DNA of 7,668 nucleotides from Candidatus Faecousia faecipullorum (GTDB lineage: Bacteria > Bacillota > Clostridia > Oscillospirales > Oscillospiraceae): positions 1 to 7,668 of the forward strand of contig DVJG01000235.1 of NCBI GenBank assembly GCA_018710805.1. Direction: 5' to 3'. The notes beneath the pieces were generated by a model. That model was not told the origin of the DNA. It ran no database searches and saw nothing but the letters and a program-made list of their open reading frames with translations. Made by a program: the position numbers and the translations under genes. Shown here piece by piece: positions 1 to 5,538 of this stretch; the stretch's first letter is position 1, and the number at the start of each line of letters is the position of its first letter.

Positions 1-39
1 TGTACCTGGCAGAAAACACTTCTCAGACTGCAAGTGTGG

Positions 40-66
40 AATTTGTCCCCCATCGGGGGACAAATT
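40..66. repeat. Perfect 12-bp inverted repeat, hairpin 1
   Basis: Bases 40-51 (AATTTGTCCCCC) are perfectly complementary to 55-66, leaving a 3-base loop (ATC). Neither strand has a T-run directly after the stem, so it is not a classical intrinsic terminator. It is the first of three hairpins in a row. It may be part of a dispersed intergenic element or a 3'-end RNA structure of a gene lying left of the window. The pairing is certain; the function is unknown. Confidence 0.7.
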
Positions 67-86
67 ATGCGCGCAGCAGGCTGCCA

Positions 87-127
87 GAGTTTGTCGGAAA
101 AGCCCAAAGGGGTTTTTCGACAGTCTC
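87..127. repeat. Imperfect inverted repeat, hairpin 2
   Basis: The left arm 87-105 pairs with the right arm 109-127 around an AAA loop. The inner part (92-105 with 109-122) has 13 pairs including one G-T wobble and one G-G mismatch. The outer part adds three pairs and one wobble around a mismatch. The right arm contains GGGGTTTTT, so it looks terminator-like on the plus strand and, less clearly, on the minus strand. It abuts the next stem with no gap. It may be a backup terminator or part of a dispersed intergenic repeat; one copy cannot decide this. Confidence 0.55.
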
Positions 128-161
128 AAAAACGCTGTGAAGTTACCTTCACAGCGTTTTT
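128..161. terminator. Bidirectional intrinsic terminator
   Basis: A perfect 15-bp stem (128-142 with 147-161) closes a 4-base loop (TTAC). The stem is flanked by a T-run on each strand: TTTTTT on plus at 157-162, and five T on minus from the A-run at 128-132. On the minus strand it follows the small cysteine-rich gene at once, since that gene's stop codon (161-163) touches the stem. It therefore ends the ylbJ-like unit. It could also stop transcription entering from the left. Confidence 0.88.
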
Positions 162-370
162 TATAAAGAATAGTCCGTATCTTCATATTTGGACGGGTCC
201 AGCGGCTTATGTCTGGGCGGGATGCGCTTGCAGGGATCGTACTTGAACCTGCGGCAAAAACTTTCTGCACTGCGAATACCTTTCTTGGCACACAAAATGG
301 CCTCGTCCTCCAACTTCGCTCCATAGAGACAGTAGGAGCAGGATTTTTCGATTTTCTTCCGGAACAGCAT
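161..370 (-). CDS. Small conserved cysteine-rich protein, function unknown
   Basis: This is a 69-residue soluble basic protein. It has five cysteines: a CxxC pair (Cys11, Cys14), then Cys27, Cys39 and Cys47. The tail is proline- and lysine-rich (KRIPPRHKPLDPSKYED). The spacing resembles a small zinc-ribbon or metal-binding knuckle, but I do not know an established function. I recall similar short proteins in Clostridia genomes but cannot name a family. The start at 370 is supported by GGGGGTGA a few bases upstream. It begins 27 bases after the ylbJ-like gene on the same strand and ends at a terminator, so the two are probably co-transcribed. It is too short for codon statistics, but the clear ribosome binding site, the cysteine pattern and the exact fit before the terminator argue that it is real. 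Confidence 0.75.
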   Translation of the reverse strand: MLFRKKIEKSCSYCLYGAKLEDEAILCAKKGIRSAESFCRRFKYDPCKRIPPRHKPLDPSKYEDTDYSL

Positions 371-397
371 GGCGTCACCCCCAAACCTTTTCTGCCA

Positions 398-1378
398 TTA
401 TACACGAACTGCCTCCGGAAATCTACATCTTTTTTGCTTTTTGCCCAGAAGAAGAATCAGCGCCGTGAGCAGAAGGCAATACATCCTGGCAGGGGGGAAG
501 ACCAAGAGGGCGGAAAGCAGAAGGCTGAACCCGGTCTGGGTGAGTTTTCCCCGGATGTAGGGCTTTATGGAAAGTCCGGAAGCCACGGATGCCGTCTGCA
601 TGGTAACGCATATCCCGCCAAAAGCCAGCATCCCAGCGCAGAGCAGGAATCGCACTGCCGTACTGGAAACATTTCCCAGGGCACAGCACCCGTTGGCAAG
701 CTCCAAAAGGCTCATCACCATGGTCTGGACCGCCGCAGGCAGACACCACAGCACCCACCGCTCCAAAAAGGAAATGATCACCCGGAAGAAAATAACCCAG
801 CCGCAGACAATGCCGATGCCTCTCAGCGCGTTCATGAAAATGTCGGGGTTTGCCGTGTGGGGCATGCTGCCTTCTGACGCGGTGCCATCCACTCTGGGAG
901 AACACCAGGCAGTGAGAACGGCGCTGATGATGTGAATTCCCCAGAGCGCCCAGACCATCCAAAGCTTTGGGAAAAAGCTTCCGCAGACCCCAAAGAGGAA
1001 AGCGGGCCCCGCATTGCTGCAAAAGGCAAGCATCCGCTCCGCCTGTTCTTTGGAAATTTGCCCGGACTGCCATGCCGAGGCAACAGCCTGGGCCCCCACC
1101 GGGTATCCCCCCAGAAATCCTGGCAGAAGCACCGCTTCACATCCGGCGGGAATGCCGCAGAGCCTTCCCAGCAGGCTAAGAAAAGGCGTTTTCATGCCGG
1201 ACAGCGCCTTCATCAAAGCGCCGGAAAGCAGGAAAAAGGGAAACAGAGATGGTATCAGGGTCACAAGGCACAAAATGAGCCCCGTCTGCGCTCCGCTGAC
1301 CGCCGTCCTTCCGTCCAGAATCAGGACCAGCATTCCCAATGCCGCTCCGGTTCCCAAGAGAATTTTGCTGTGCTTCAT
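398..1378 (-). CDS. ylbJ: YlbJ-like sporulation integral membrane protein
   Basis: This 326-residue polytopic membrane protein has hydrophobic segments near residues 5-22, 32-58, 120-155, 182-206, 240-262 and 283-312. Family hallmarks are IPSLFPFFLLSGALM (about 42-56), GFLGGYPVGAQAVA (87-100), and the block from QISKEQAERML to FCSNAGPAFLFG (107-130). These match the YlbJ branch of the nucleoside-recognition (Gate) domain family. In Bacillus subtilis, YlbJ is a sigma-E-dependent mother-cell protein needed for proper spore cortex and heat resistance; its transported substrate, if any, is not settled. It is somewhat shorter than the roughly 400 residues usual for YlbJ. The start at 1378 is chosen because GAGGTG lies 6 bases upstream. 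An in-frame ATG at 1462 would run into the divergent yqfC gene and has no such site. Using ylbJ as the symbol is by similarity, since related Gate-domain paralogues exist. Confidence 0.82.
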   Translation of the reverse strand: MKHSKILLGTGAALGMLVLILDGRTAVSGAQTGLILCLVTLIPSLFPFFLLSGALMKALSGMKTPFLSLLGRLCGIPAGCEAVLLPGFLGGYPVGAQAVASAWQSGQISKEQAERMLAFCSNAGPAFLFGVCGSFFPKLWMVWALWGIHIISAVLTAWCSPRVDGTASEGSMPHTANPDIFMNALRGIGIVCGWVIFFRVIISFLERWVLWCLPAAVQTMVMSLLELANGCCALGNVSSTAVRFLLCAGMLAFGGICVTMQTASVASGLSIKPYIRGKLTQTGFSLLLSALLVFPPARMYCLLLTALILLLGKKQKRCRFPEAVRV

Positions 1379-1384
1379 TGCGTT

Positions 1385-1390
1385 CACCTC
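1385..1390 (-). promoter_or_regulatory. Ribosome binding site of the ylbJ-like gene
   Basis: GAGGTG on the minus strand lies 6 bases before the ATG at 1378. It decides this start over the upstream in-frame ATG at 1462. Confidence 0.75.
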
Positions 1391-1440
1391 GGAAGAATCT
1401 ATGCAACTGGCCCTCATCCCATTCATATGCTCTAAGCAAA

Positions 1441-1448
1441 AGGGAGGG
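1441..1448 (+). promoter_or_regulatory. Ribosome binding site of yqfC
   Basis: AGGGAGGG precedes the ATG at 1455 by 6 bases. It sets the yqfC start and excludes the long upstream extension of that frame, which lies antisense to the ylbJ-like gene. Confidence 0.8.
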
Positions 1449-1454
1449 AAAAGC

Positions 1455-1742
1455 ATGGGCAAGGAACATGGCTTTTTGGAGCGATTCCTGGAGGAAGCGG
1501 AACTGGCGGAACAGGGCCTCCCGGGGGAGAGCGTGGTAGAACTGGGAGGCGATACCCGGGTGCTGATTGAAAATCACTATGGCGTCAAGGAGTACAGCCG
1601 GGAGAAGATCGTTGTGAAGGTAAAGTACGGCTGTGTCTGCGTCTGCGGCTGCAACCTGGCCCTTTTGCGAATGACTCGGGAACAGCTGGTCATTCGGGGC
1701 CGGATTGACGGCATTACGCTGATACGGAGGGGGAAAAGATGA
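1455..1742 (+). CDS. yqfC: Sporulation protein YqfC (YabP/YqfC family)
   Basis: This 95-residue soluble protein has the typical YqfC size. It has an N-terminal helix (about 4-20), then a predicted beta-rich region with the family pattern ELGGDTRVLIENHYGVKEYS (29-48) and MTREQLVIRGRIDGITLI (73-90), ending in a basic tail. YqfC belongs to the YabP family and in Bacillus is made in the mother cell under sigma-E; its molecular role is not well defined. It directly precedes yqfD, the arrangement usual in spore formers. It overlaps yqfD by 4 bases (ATGA), so the two are probably translationally coupled. Residues 60-66 read CVCVCGC, an alternating run of four cysteines that is unusual for this strand as I recall the family. 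Confidence 0.9.
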   Translation: MGKEHGFLERFLEEAELAEQGLPGESVVELGGDTRVLIENHYGVKEYSREKIVVKVKYGCVCVCGCNLALLRMTREQLVIRGRIDGITLIRRGKR

Positions 1743-2926
1743 ATCTTTACCATTCTCTCACAGGTATGATGGCCGTGGAATTTACCAGCGCAGACCCGGA
1801 GAAAGCCCTGGAGGTTTTCAGTCAGGAGAATATCCGCCTGTTTCACCTTCAGAAACACAGTGAGCTGAGCTACAGTTTCACCATTCTCAGAACCGACTGG
1901 AAGCGGCTGTCCCGTCTGTGCGAAAAGCGGGGGGAACGTTTAAAAGTCACAGGCAGAATGGGGCTTTTTTGGCTGGGAAAGGCTGCATCCTGCCGCCCTG
2001 TGCTTCTTGGGGGATTTGCGGTGCTTTTTGCCTGCGCTTTGTATTTTCCCAGCCGCATCTTTTTTGTGCGGGTAGAGGGAAATGTGACGGTTCCCTCCAG
2101 ACAGATTCTGGCTGCGGCGGAGGAAAGCGGCATCCGCTTCGGTGCATCCCGGCGGAAGGTTCGCAGCGAGAAGGTGAAAAATTCCCTTCTCAGCGCCCTG
2201 CCGGAGCTTCAGTGGGCCGGGGTCAACACCGCCGGGTGCATCGCCACGGTCTCCGTTCGAGAGCGGACGGACCAGAAGCTGCTGCCGGAGGAAACGGACG
2301 TTTGCAGCATTGTGGCAGCGAGAGACGGCTATATTCTCTCCGGCACCGTCACAAGGGGAGAAGGCCTGTTTCATGTGGGGCAAACCGTCCGGGAAGGGGA
2401 CGTGCTGATTTCCGGCTATACGGATTACGGCATCTGCATCCGGGCGACCCACGCCGAAGGGGAAATTTTCGCCCAGACCAACCGCACTTTGGAGGCTGTC
2501 ACCCCGAGCAGGTGGCGCATGCCTGTGACCCAGACCGGAGTAAAGCGAAAATGGAGCCTTCTCATTGGAAAAAAACGCATCAATTTTGGAAAATACAGTG
2601 GAATTTCCCATGGCAGTTGTGGTAGAATATATGAGGAATTTCATGTCATTCTGCCGGGAGGCTTTCGTCTTCCCCTGGCCCTTTGCCTGGAGACGTTCCC
2701 CCAATACGAATTTGAGGAAGTGTCGCTTCTGCCGGAGCAGGCGAGGGAAGCCTTGGCTGCCTATTCCGCAGACTATTTACGGCAGCAGATGGTAGCCGGG
2801 TCCATTCTTCAGACCGTGCAGACCTTCACGGAAGACGACGGCGTCTATCGCATGACCGGGCGGTATGTCTGCCAGGAGATGATCGGCAGAGTGCAAAGAG
2901 AACAGATAGGAGAAACAAATGGGTAA
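1739..2926 (+). CDS. yqfD: Sporulation membrane protein YqfD
   Basis: This 395-residue protein has the usual YqfD length. An N-terminal cytoplasmic domain (1-80) is followed by one clear membrane segment near 87-105. Next comes a POTRA-like region (about 107-175) with FFVRVEGNVTV, ILAAAEESGIRFG and a later QWAGVNTAGCIATVSVRER. The C-terminal domain includes SGTVTRGEGLFHVGQTVREG (201-220), whose GxxVxxGD-like turn recalls membrane-fusion proteins, and LPGGFRLPLAL (305-315). In Bacillus, YqfD is a sigma-E-regulated protein required for efficient sporulation, with an unknown biochemical role. Its ATG overlaps the yqfC stop by 4 bases, and its last 8 bases overlap phoH. A patch around 2580-2640 is more AT-rich than the surrounding sequence and contains a promoter-like box. 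Confidence 0.92.
   Translation: MNLYHSLTGMMAVEFTSADPEKALEVFSQENIRLFHLQKHSELSYSFTILRTDWKRLSRLCEKRGERLKVTGRMGLFWLGKAASCRPVLLGGFAVLFACALYFPSRIFFVRVEGNVTVPSRQILAAAEESGIRFGASRRKVRSEKVKNSLLSALPELQWAGVNTAGCIATVSVRERTDQKLLPEETDVCSIVAARDGYILSGTVTRGEGLFHVGQTVREGDVLISGYTDYGICIRATHAEGEIFAQTNRTLEAVTPSRWRMPVTQTGVKRKWSLLIGKKRINFGKYSGISHGSCGRIYEEFHVILPGGFRLPLALCLETFPQYEFEEVSLLPEQAREALAAYSADYLRQQMVAGSILQTVQTFTEDDGVYRMTGRYVCQEMIGRVQREQIGETNG
2599..2628 (+). promoter_or_regulatory. Candidate internal promoter for phoH-ybeY-era
   Basis: Inside yqfD, in a locally AT-rich patch, TGGTAGAAT (2620-2628) matches an extended -10 box (TGnTATAAT) with one mismatch. The best -35 match, TGGAAT (2599-2604, 18-bp spacer), is weak at 3 of 6. 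It lies about 290 bases before phoH. Housekeeping genes downstream of sporulation genes would need such a vegetative promoter. This is inference only; chance or coding constraint could explain the box. Confidence 0.3.
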
Positions 2927-3935
2927 AATTGTGGAACGGCTGGTCAACGCCGAGCGGGTGGAGGACCTGATGGCGGTGTTCGGTTCGTTTGATGAAAATA
3001 TCAAGCATATTGAGGATTCGCTGAACGTCCAGGTGGTAAACCGGGGCACGGACCTGCGGGTCACGGGAGACGAGGAGATGGCCGACAAGGCCGTCCGGAC
3101 CCTGGAGGGGCTCCTTTCCCTGGCCTCCAAAGGGGAGACCATCGACGAACAGCGGGTCCGCTACCTCATCACCCTGGTGAACGAAGGCAACGACAGCCTG
3201 GTGGCCCAGATGGCGAAGGATGTGGTCTGCATCACCGCCAAGGGAAAGCCCATTAAGGCTAAAACCGTGGGTCAGCAGAAATACATGAAGGCCATCCAGC
3301 AAAACACCATCACCGTGGGAGTTGGCCCTGCAGGCACAGGCAAGACCTATCTGGCCGTTGCTGCCGCTGTGGCAGCCTTCCGGGAACGAACCGTGAACCG
3401 CATTATCCTGACCCGGCCCGCCGTTGAGGCAGGGGAGCGGCTGGGTTTTCTGCCCGGAGACCTGCAAAACAAGGTGGACCCCTACCTGCGGCCCCTATAT
3501 GACGCCCTGTATGATATGCTGGGCGCTGAGACCTTCCAGAAGTATCAGGAGCGGGGCTCCATTGAGGTTGCGCCCCTGGCATATATGCGCGGCCGGACCC
3601 TGGACGACAGCTTTATCATCCTGGACGAGGCCCAGAACACCACCCGGGAGCAGATGAAAATGTTCCTGACCCGCCTGGGCTTCGGCTCCAAAATCGTCAT
3701 TACCGGAGATGTGACCCAAATCGACCTGCCGGAGGACAAGGTTTCCGGCCTCAAGGATGCCATTCAAATCCTGGACGGCGTGAAGGACATTGCCATCTGC
3801 CGTCTGACTTCTGCGGACGTGGTCCGCCATGCCCTGGTCCAGGAGATCATCAACGCCTACGAGCGCGCCGCCAAAAAACAGGAAATGAAACGCCCCATGC
3901 CCCATACGGGAAATCGCTATCAGAGGAAGAAATGA
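2919..3935 (+). CDS. phoH: PhoH-family ATPase
   Basis: This 338-residue cytoplasmic P-loop protein has the usual length for the PhoH/YbeZ family. The N-terminal 110 residues form the small RNA-binding-like domain of the family. The ATPase core follows, with Walker A GPAGTGKT (136-143), the TRPAVEAGERLGFLPGD block (165-181), Walker B FIILDEAQN (232-240) and the sensor-like ITGDVTQIDLP (261-271). The tail (about 315-338) is strongly basic. PhoH proteins are thought to act with YbeY in RNA metabolism, possibly as RNA helicases, though the exact substrate is unsettled. Adjacency to ybeY, one base downstream, fits this. AGGAGA at 2908-2913 precedes the ATG by 5 bases. The start overlaps the yqfD stop (ATGGGTAA), suggesting coupling. 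Confidence 0.95.
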   Translation: MGKIVERLVNAERVEDLMAVFGSFDENIKHIEDSLNVQVVNRGTDLRVTGDEEMADKAVRTLEGLLSLASKGETIDEQRVRYLITLVNEGNDSLVAQMAKDVVCITAKGKPIKAKTVGQQKYMKAIQQNTITVGVGPAGTGKTYLAVAAAVAAFRERTVNRIILTRPAVEAGERLGFLPGDLQNKVDPYLRPLYDALYDMLGAETFQKYQERGSIEVAPLAYMRGRTLDDSFIILDEAQNTTREQMKMFLTRLGFGSKIVITGDVTQIDLPEDKVSGLKDAIQILDGVKDIAICRLTSADVVRHALVQEIINAYERAAKKQEMKRPMPHTGNRYQRKK

Positions 3936-3936
3936 T

Positions 3937-4437
3937 ATGAAACATACCATTAACCTTGTTTTTGAGGAATTGAGCCTGCAGAAGCTCACCATTCCGCCCA
4001 TTATCCGCAAGTGCATCCGAGAAACCCTGAAGGCCGAGGGCATCCAGGTTCCCTGCGAAATTAACGTGCTGGTCACCAATGACGCCGGCATTCAGACCAT
4101 CAACCGGGAGAGCCGCAACATTGACAAGCCCACGGACGTTCTGAGCTTTCCCATGTTCCAGCTCACCGCCGGGGCGCCGCCTGCGGACTGGACGGAGTAC
4201 CTGGACCCTGAGACTGGCCTTGTCCCCCTGGGGGATATGTGCATCAGCCTGGAACGGGCCACGGCCCAGGCGGAAGAATTTGGCCACAGCGTCCGCCGGG
4301 AGGTAGGGTATCTCACCATCCACTCCATGCTCCACCTGCTGGGCTATGACCACCTGGACGAAGGCGAGCAGAAAAGACAAATGCGCGCCCGGGAAGAGGC
4401 CATCGCCGCCGGAATTCCCGGCATGGAAAGAGAATAA
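3937..4437 (+). CDS. ybeY: Endoribonuclease YbeY, rRNA maturation factor
   Basis: This 166-residue protein has the diagnostic metal-binding motif HSMLHLLGYDH (129-139), the H-x3-H-x5-H signature of the UPF0054/YbeY family. His129, His133 and His139 are expected to hold zinc. Upstream are NRESRNIDKPTDVLSFPMF (56-74) and PLGDMCIS (97-104), also family hallmarks. YbeY is a single-strand-specific RNase involved in 16S rRNA 3'-end maturation and ribosome quality control. Between these two blocks the loop at 75-96 is about ten residues longer than in E. coli YbeY as I recall it. The ATG follows the phoH stop by one base, with AGAGGAAG as its binding site. The gene commonly found between phoH and ybeY in Firmicutes, a YqfF-type HD phosphohydrolase, is not here. 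Confidence 0.96.
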   Translation: MKHTINLVFEELSLQKLTIPPIIRKCIRETLKAEGIQVPCEINVLVTNDAGIQTINRESRNIDKPTDVLSFPMFQLTAGAPPADWTEYLDPETGLVPLGDMCISLERATAQAEEFGHSVRREVGYLTIHSMLHLLGYDHLDEGEQKRQMRAREEAIAAGIPGMERE

Positions 4438-4448
4438 AGGAGAACCCT

Positions 4449-5339
4449 ATGGAAAATACAAGAACCGCCATTATTACCATTGCCGGACGGCCCAATGTGG
4501 GAAAGTCCACCCTGACCAACTACTTAGTGGGCGAGAAAATCGCCATCGTATCCAATAAGCCCCAGACCACCCGGAACCGTATCTGCGGTATCGTAACCCG
4601 GGACAACACCCAGTTCGTTTTTGTGGACACCCCAGGCTATCACAAGGCCCGGACCAAGCTGGGTGACTATATGGTGAATACCGTTCAGGAGTCCATTGCC
4701 GATGTGGACGCCGCCATTTTGGTGGTGGAGCCCATTCCTTCCGTGGGCATTCAGGAGCAGACCCTCATCCAGCGGCTGACGGCTACCCGCTGCCCGGCCA
4801 TTCTTGCCATTAACAAGATCGACACCGTGGAAAAGGACAAGCTTCTGGAAGTTATGGCCGTTTACTCTGAAACCGGAGCCTTCGACGCCATTATTCCCAT
4901 TTCCGCCAAAACCGGAGACGGCGTGGAGGAACTGCTGGCCCAGTGCGAACAGTACACCATTGACAGCCCCTTCCTGTTCCCCGAGGGCGTCACCACGGAC
5001 CAGCCCGAGCGTCAGGTCATGGCGGAGATCATCCGGGAAAAGCTGCTTTGGTGCCTGGATAAGGAGATTCCCCACGGCACCGCCGTGGAAATCACCACCT
5101 TCTCCGAGCGGGATGACGGCATCATCGACATTGACGCCACCATCTACTGTGAAAAGGCCAGCCACAAGGGTATCATCATCGGAAAGCAAGGCGCCATGCT
5201 GAAAAAGATTTCCTCCATGGCCCGGGCCGACTGCGAGAAGTTCATGGGCACAAAGGTCTACCTCACGACCTGGGTAAAGGTGAAGGAAAACTGGCGGGAC
5301 AGCGACTTCCTTGTGAAGAACTTCGGCTACCGTGAATAA
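4449..5339 (+). CDS. era: Ribosome-assembly GTPase Era
   Basis: This 296-residue protein is full length for Era. The GTPase domain shows G1 GRPNVGKS (13-20), G2 PQTTR (38-42), G3 DTPG (60-63), G4 NKID (122-125) and G5 SAK (152-154). The C-terminal KH domain carries GIIIGKQGAMLKKI (241-254), preceded by the family stretch HGTAVEITTFSER (209-221). Era binds the 3' end of 16S rRNA and 30S precursors, and couples ribosome assembly to growth. It follows ybeY by 11 bases, with AAAGGAGA as binding site at 4436-4443, so the two ribosome-maturation genes are likely co-transcribed. The genes dgkA and cdd, often placed between ybeY and era in Bacilli, are absent here. All key residues are intact. Confidence 0.98.
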   Translation: MENTRTAIITIAGRPNVGKSTLTNYLVGEKIAIVSNKPQTTRNRICGIVTRDNTQFVFVDTPGYHKARTKLGDYMVNTVQESIADVDAAILVVEPIPSVGIQEQTLIQRLTATRCPAILAINKIDTVEKDKLLEVMAVYSETGAFDAIIPISAKTGDGVEELLAQCEQYTIDSPFLFPEGVTTDQPERQVMAEIIREKLLWCLDKEIPHGTAVEITTFSERDDGIIDIDATIYCEKASHKGIIIGKQGAMLKKISSMARADCEKFMGTKVYLTTWVKVKENWRDSDFLVKNFGYRE

Positions 5340-5355
5340 TTTCCAGTGCTAAATC

Positions 5356-5392
5356 CCATCTCTCTGCAAACCCTAGCTTCATGGAGGGATGG
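5356..5392 (+). promoter_or_regulatory. Possible SD-masking stem before yqzL
   Basis: Bases 5356-5364 (CCATCTCTC) can pair with 5384-5392 (GAGGGATGG) in nine pairs, including one T-G wobble, around a 19-base loop. The right arm covers most of the yqzL ribosome binding site (5383-5387). It could reduce translation when folded. The pairing is visible; a regulatory effect is inference. Confidence 0.3.
5383..5387 (+). promoter_or_regulatory. Ribosome binding site of yqzL
   Basis: GGAGG lies 7 bases before the ATG at 5395 but only 1 base before the in-frame ATG at 5389, so 5395 is the better start. Confidence 0.7.
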
Positions 5393-5394
5393 AC

Positions 5395-5538
5395 ATGAAC
5401 GCTACAGATTATTGGGCCCTTTTTATGGAGACCGGAGCCCCGGAAGCTTACCTGCTCTATCAGAAACAGCGAAAAATGGAGGAAAATCATGTATTTGACG
5501 ATTCAGGGCATTGTCCTGCGAGTCACGGAATACAATGA
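5395..5538 (+). CDS. yqzL: YqzL-family small protein
   Basis: This is a 47-residue protein encoded between era and recO, the position where Firmicutes carry yqzL. The N-terminal half has the family pattern of an aromatic-rich helix followed by an extended segment (TDYWALFMETGAPEAYLLYQ, residues 4-23). A basic linker (KQRKMEENH) and a polar tail (VFDDSGHCPASHGIQ) follow. Its function is unknown. The start at 5395 is set by GGAGG 7 bases upstream. Its last 50 bases overlap recO in a different frame, and the recO ribosome binding site lies inside it, so the two may be translationally coupled. It is shorter than usual annotation cut-offs and easily missed. Position, pattern and binding site together make it convincing. 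Confidence 0.8.
   Translation: MNATDYWALFMETGAPEAYLLYQKQRKMEENHVFDDSGHCPASHGIQ
5478..5482 (+). promoter_or_regulatory. Ribosome binding site of recO, inside yqzL
   Basis: GGAGG, 6 bases before the recO ATG at 5489, lies within the yqzL coding sequence. It sets the recO start and means ribosomes translating yqzL pass over it. Confidence 0.8.

Larger units (their letters stand above)
1379..1454. promoter_or_regulatory. Divergent promoter region, ylbJ-like / yqfC
   Basis: Only 76 bases separate two divergent sporulation genes, so at least one promoter per direction is expected here. In Bacillus, both gene families are under sigma-E (consensus about KMATATT, 14-15 bp, CATACAnT). Pieces resembling this are visible. 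On minus, CATAGATT (1403-1396) fits the -10 well, but the box at the right distance (GAATGGG) is poor. On plus, CATATGCT (1424-1431) is a partial -10 with a weak -35. The palindrome CATATG at 1424-1429 resembles a -35 on both strands but at wrong spacing. The promoters are inferred from gene context and no element is firmly placed. Confidence 0.35.

Noticed and set aside
1..163. All three plus-strand frames are open from the left edge, with stops at 138-140, 161-163 and 244-246; possible tail of an upstream gene
   Set aside because: The stretch is short, the frames run through hairpins and a terminator, none has recognisable protein features, and no frame is preferred over the others.
209..1435. 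Several plus-strand open frames opposite the ylbJ-like gene
   Set aside because: They lie antisense to a recognisable membrane protein with a good start site, and their translations resemble no family.
1379..1462. Longer start of the ylbJ-like gene at 1462
   Set aside because: It would overlap the start and ribosome binding site of yqfC, and the extra 28 residues do not look like the family; the ATG at 1378 has its own GAGGTG.
2826..5189. Long minus-strand open frames (for example 2826-3467, 3495-4091, 3850-4380, 4524-5189)
   Set aside because: They are opposite phoH, ybeY and era, whose motifs are complete. GC-rich third codon positions create such antisense frames, and no ribosome binding sites or motifs support them.
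5381..5398. ATG at 5381 as a start for a small gene
   Set aside because: Its frame stops after five codons. The nearby ATG at 5389 is in the yqzL frame but only one base from the GGAGG, so 5395 was preferred.
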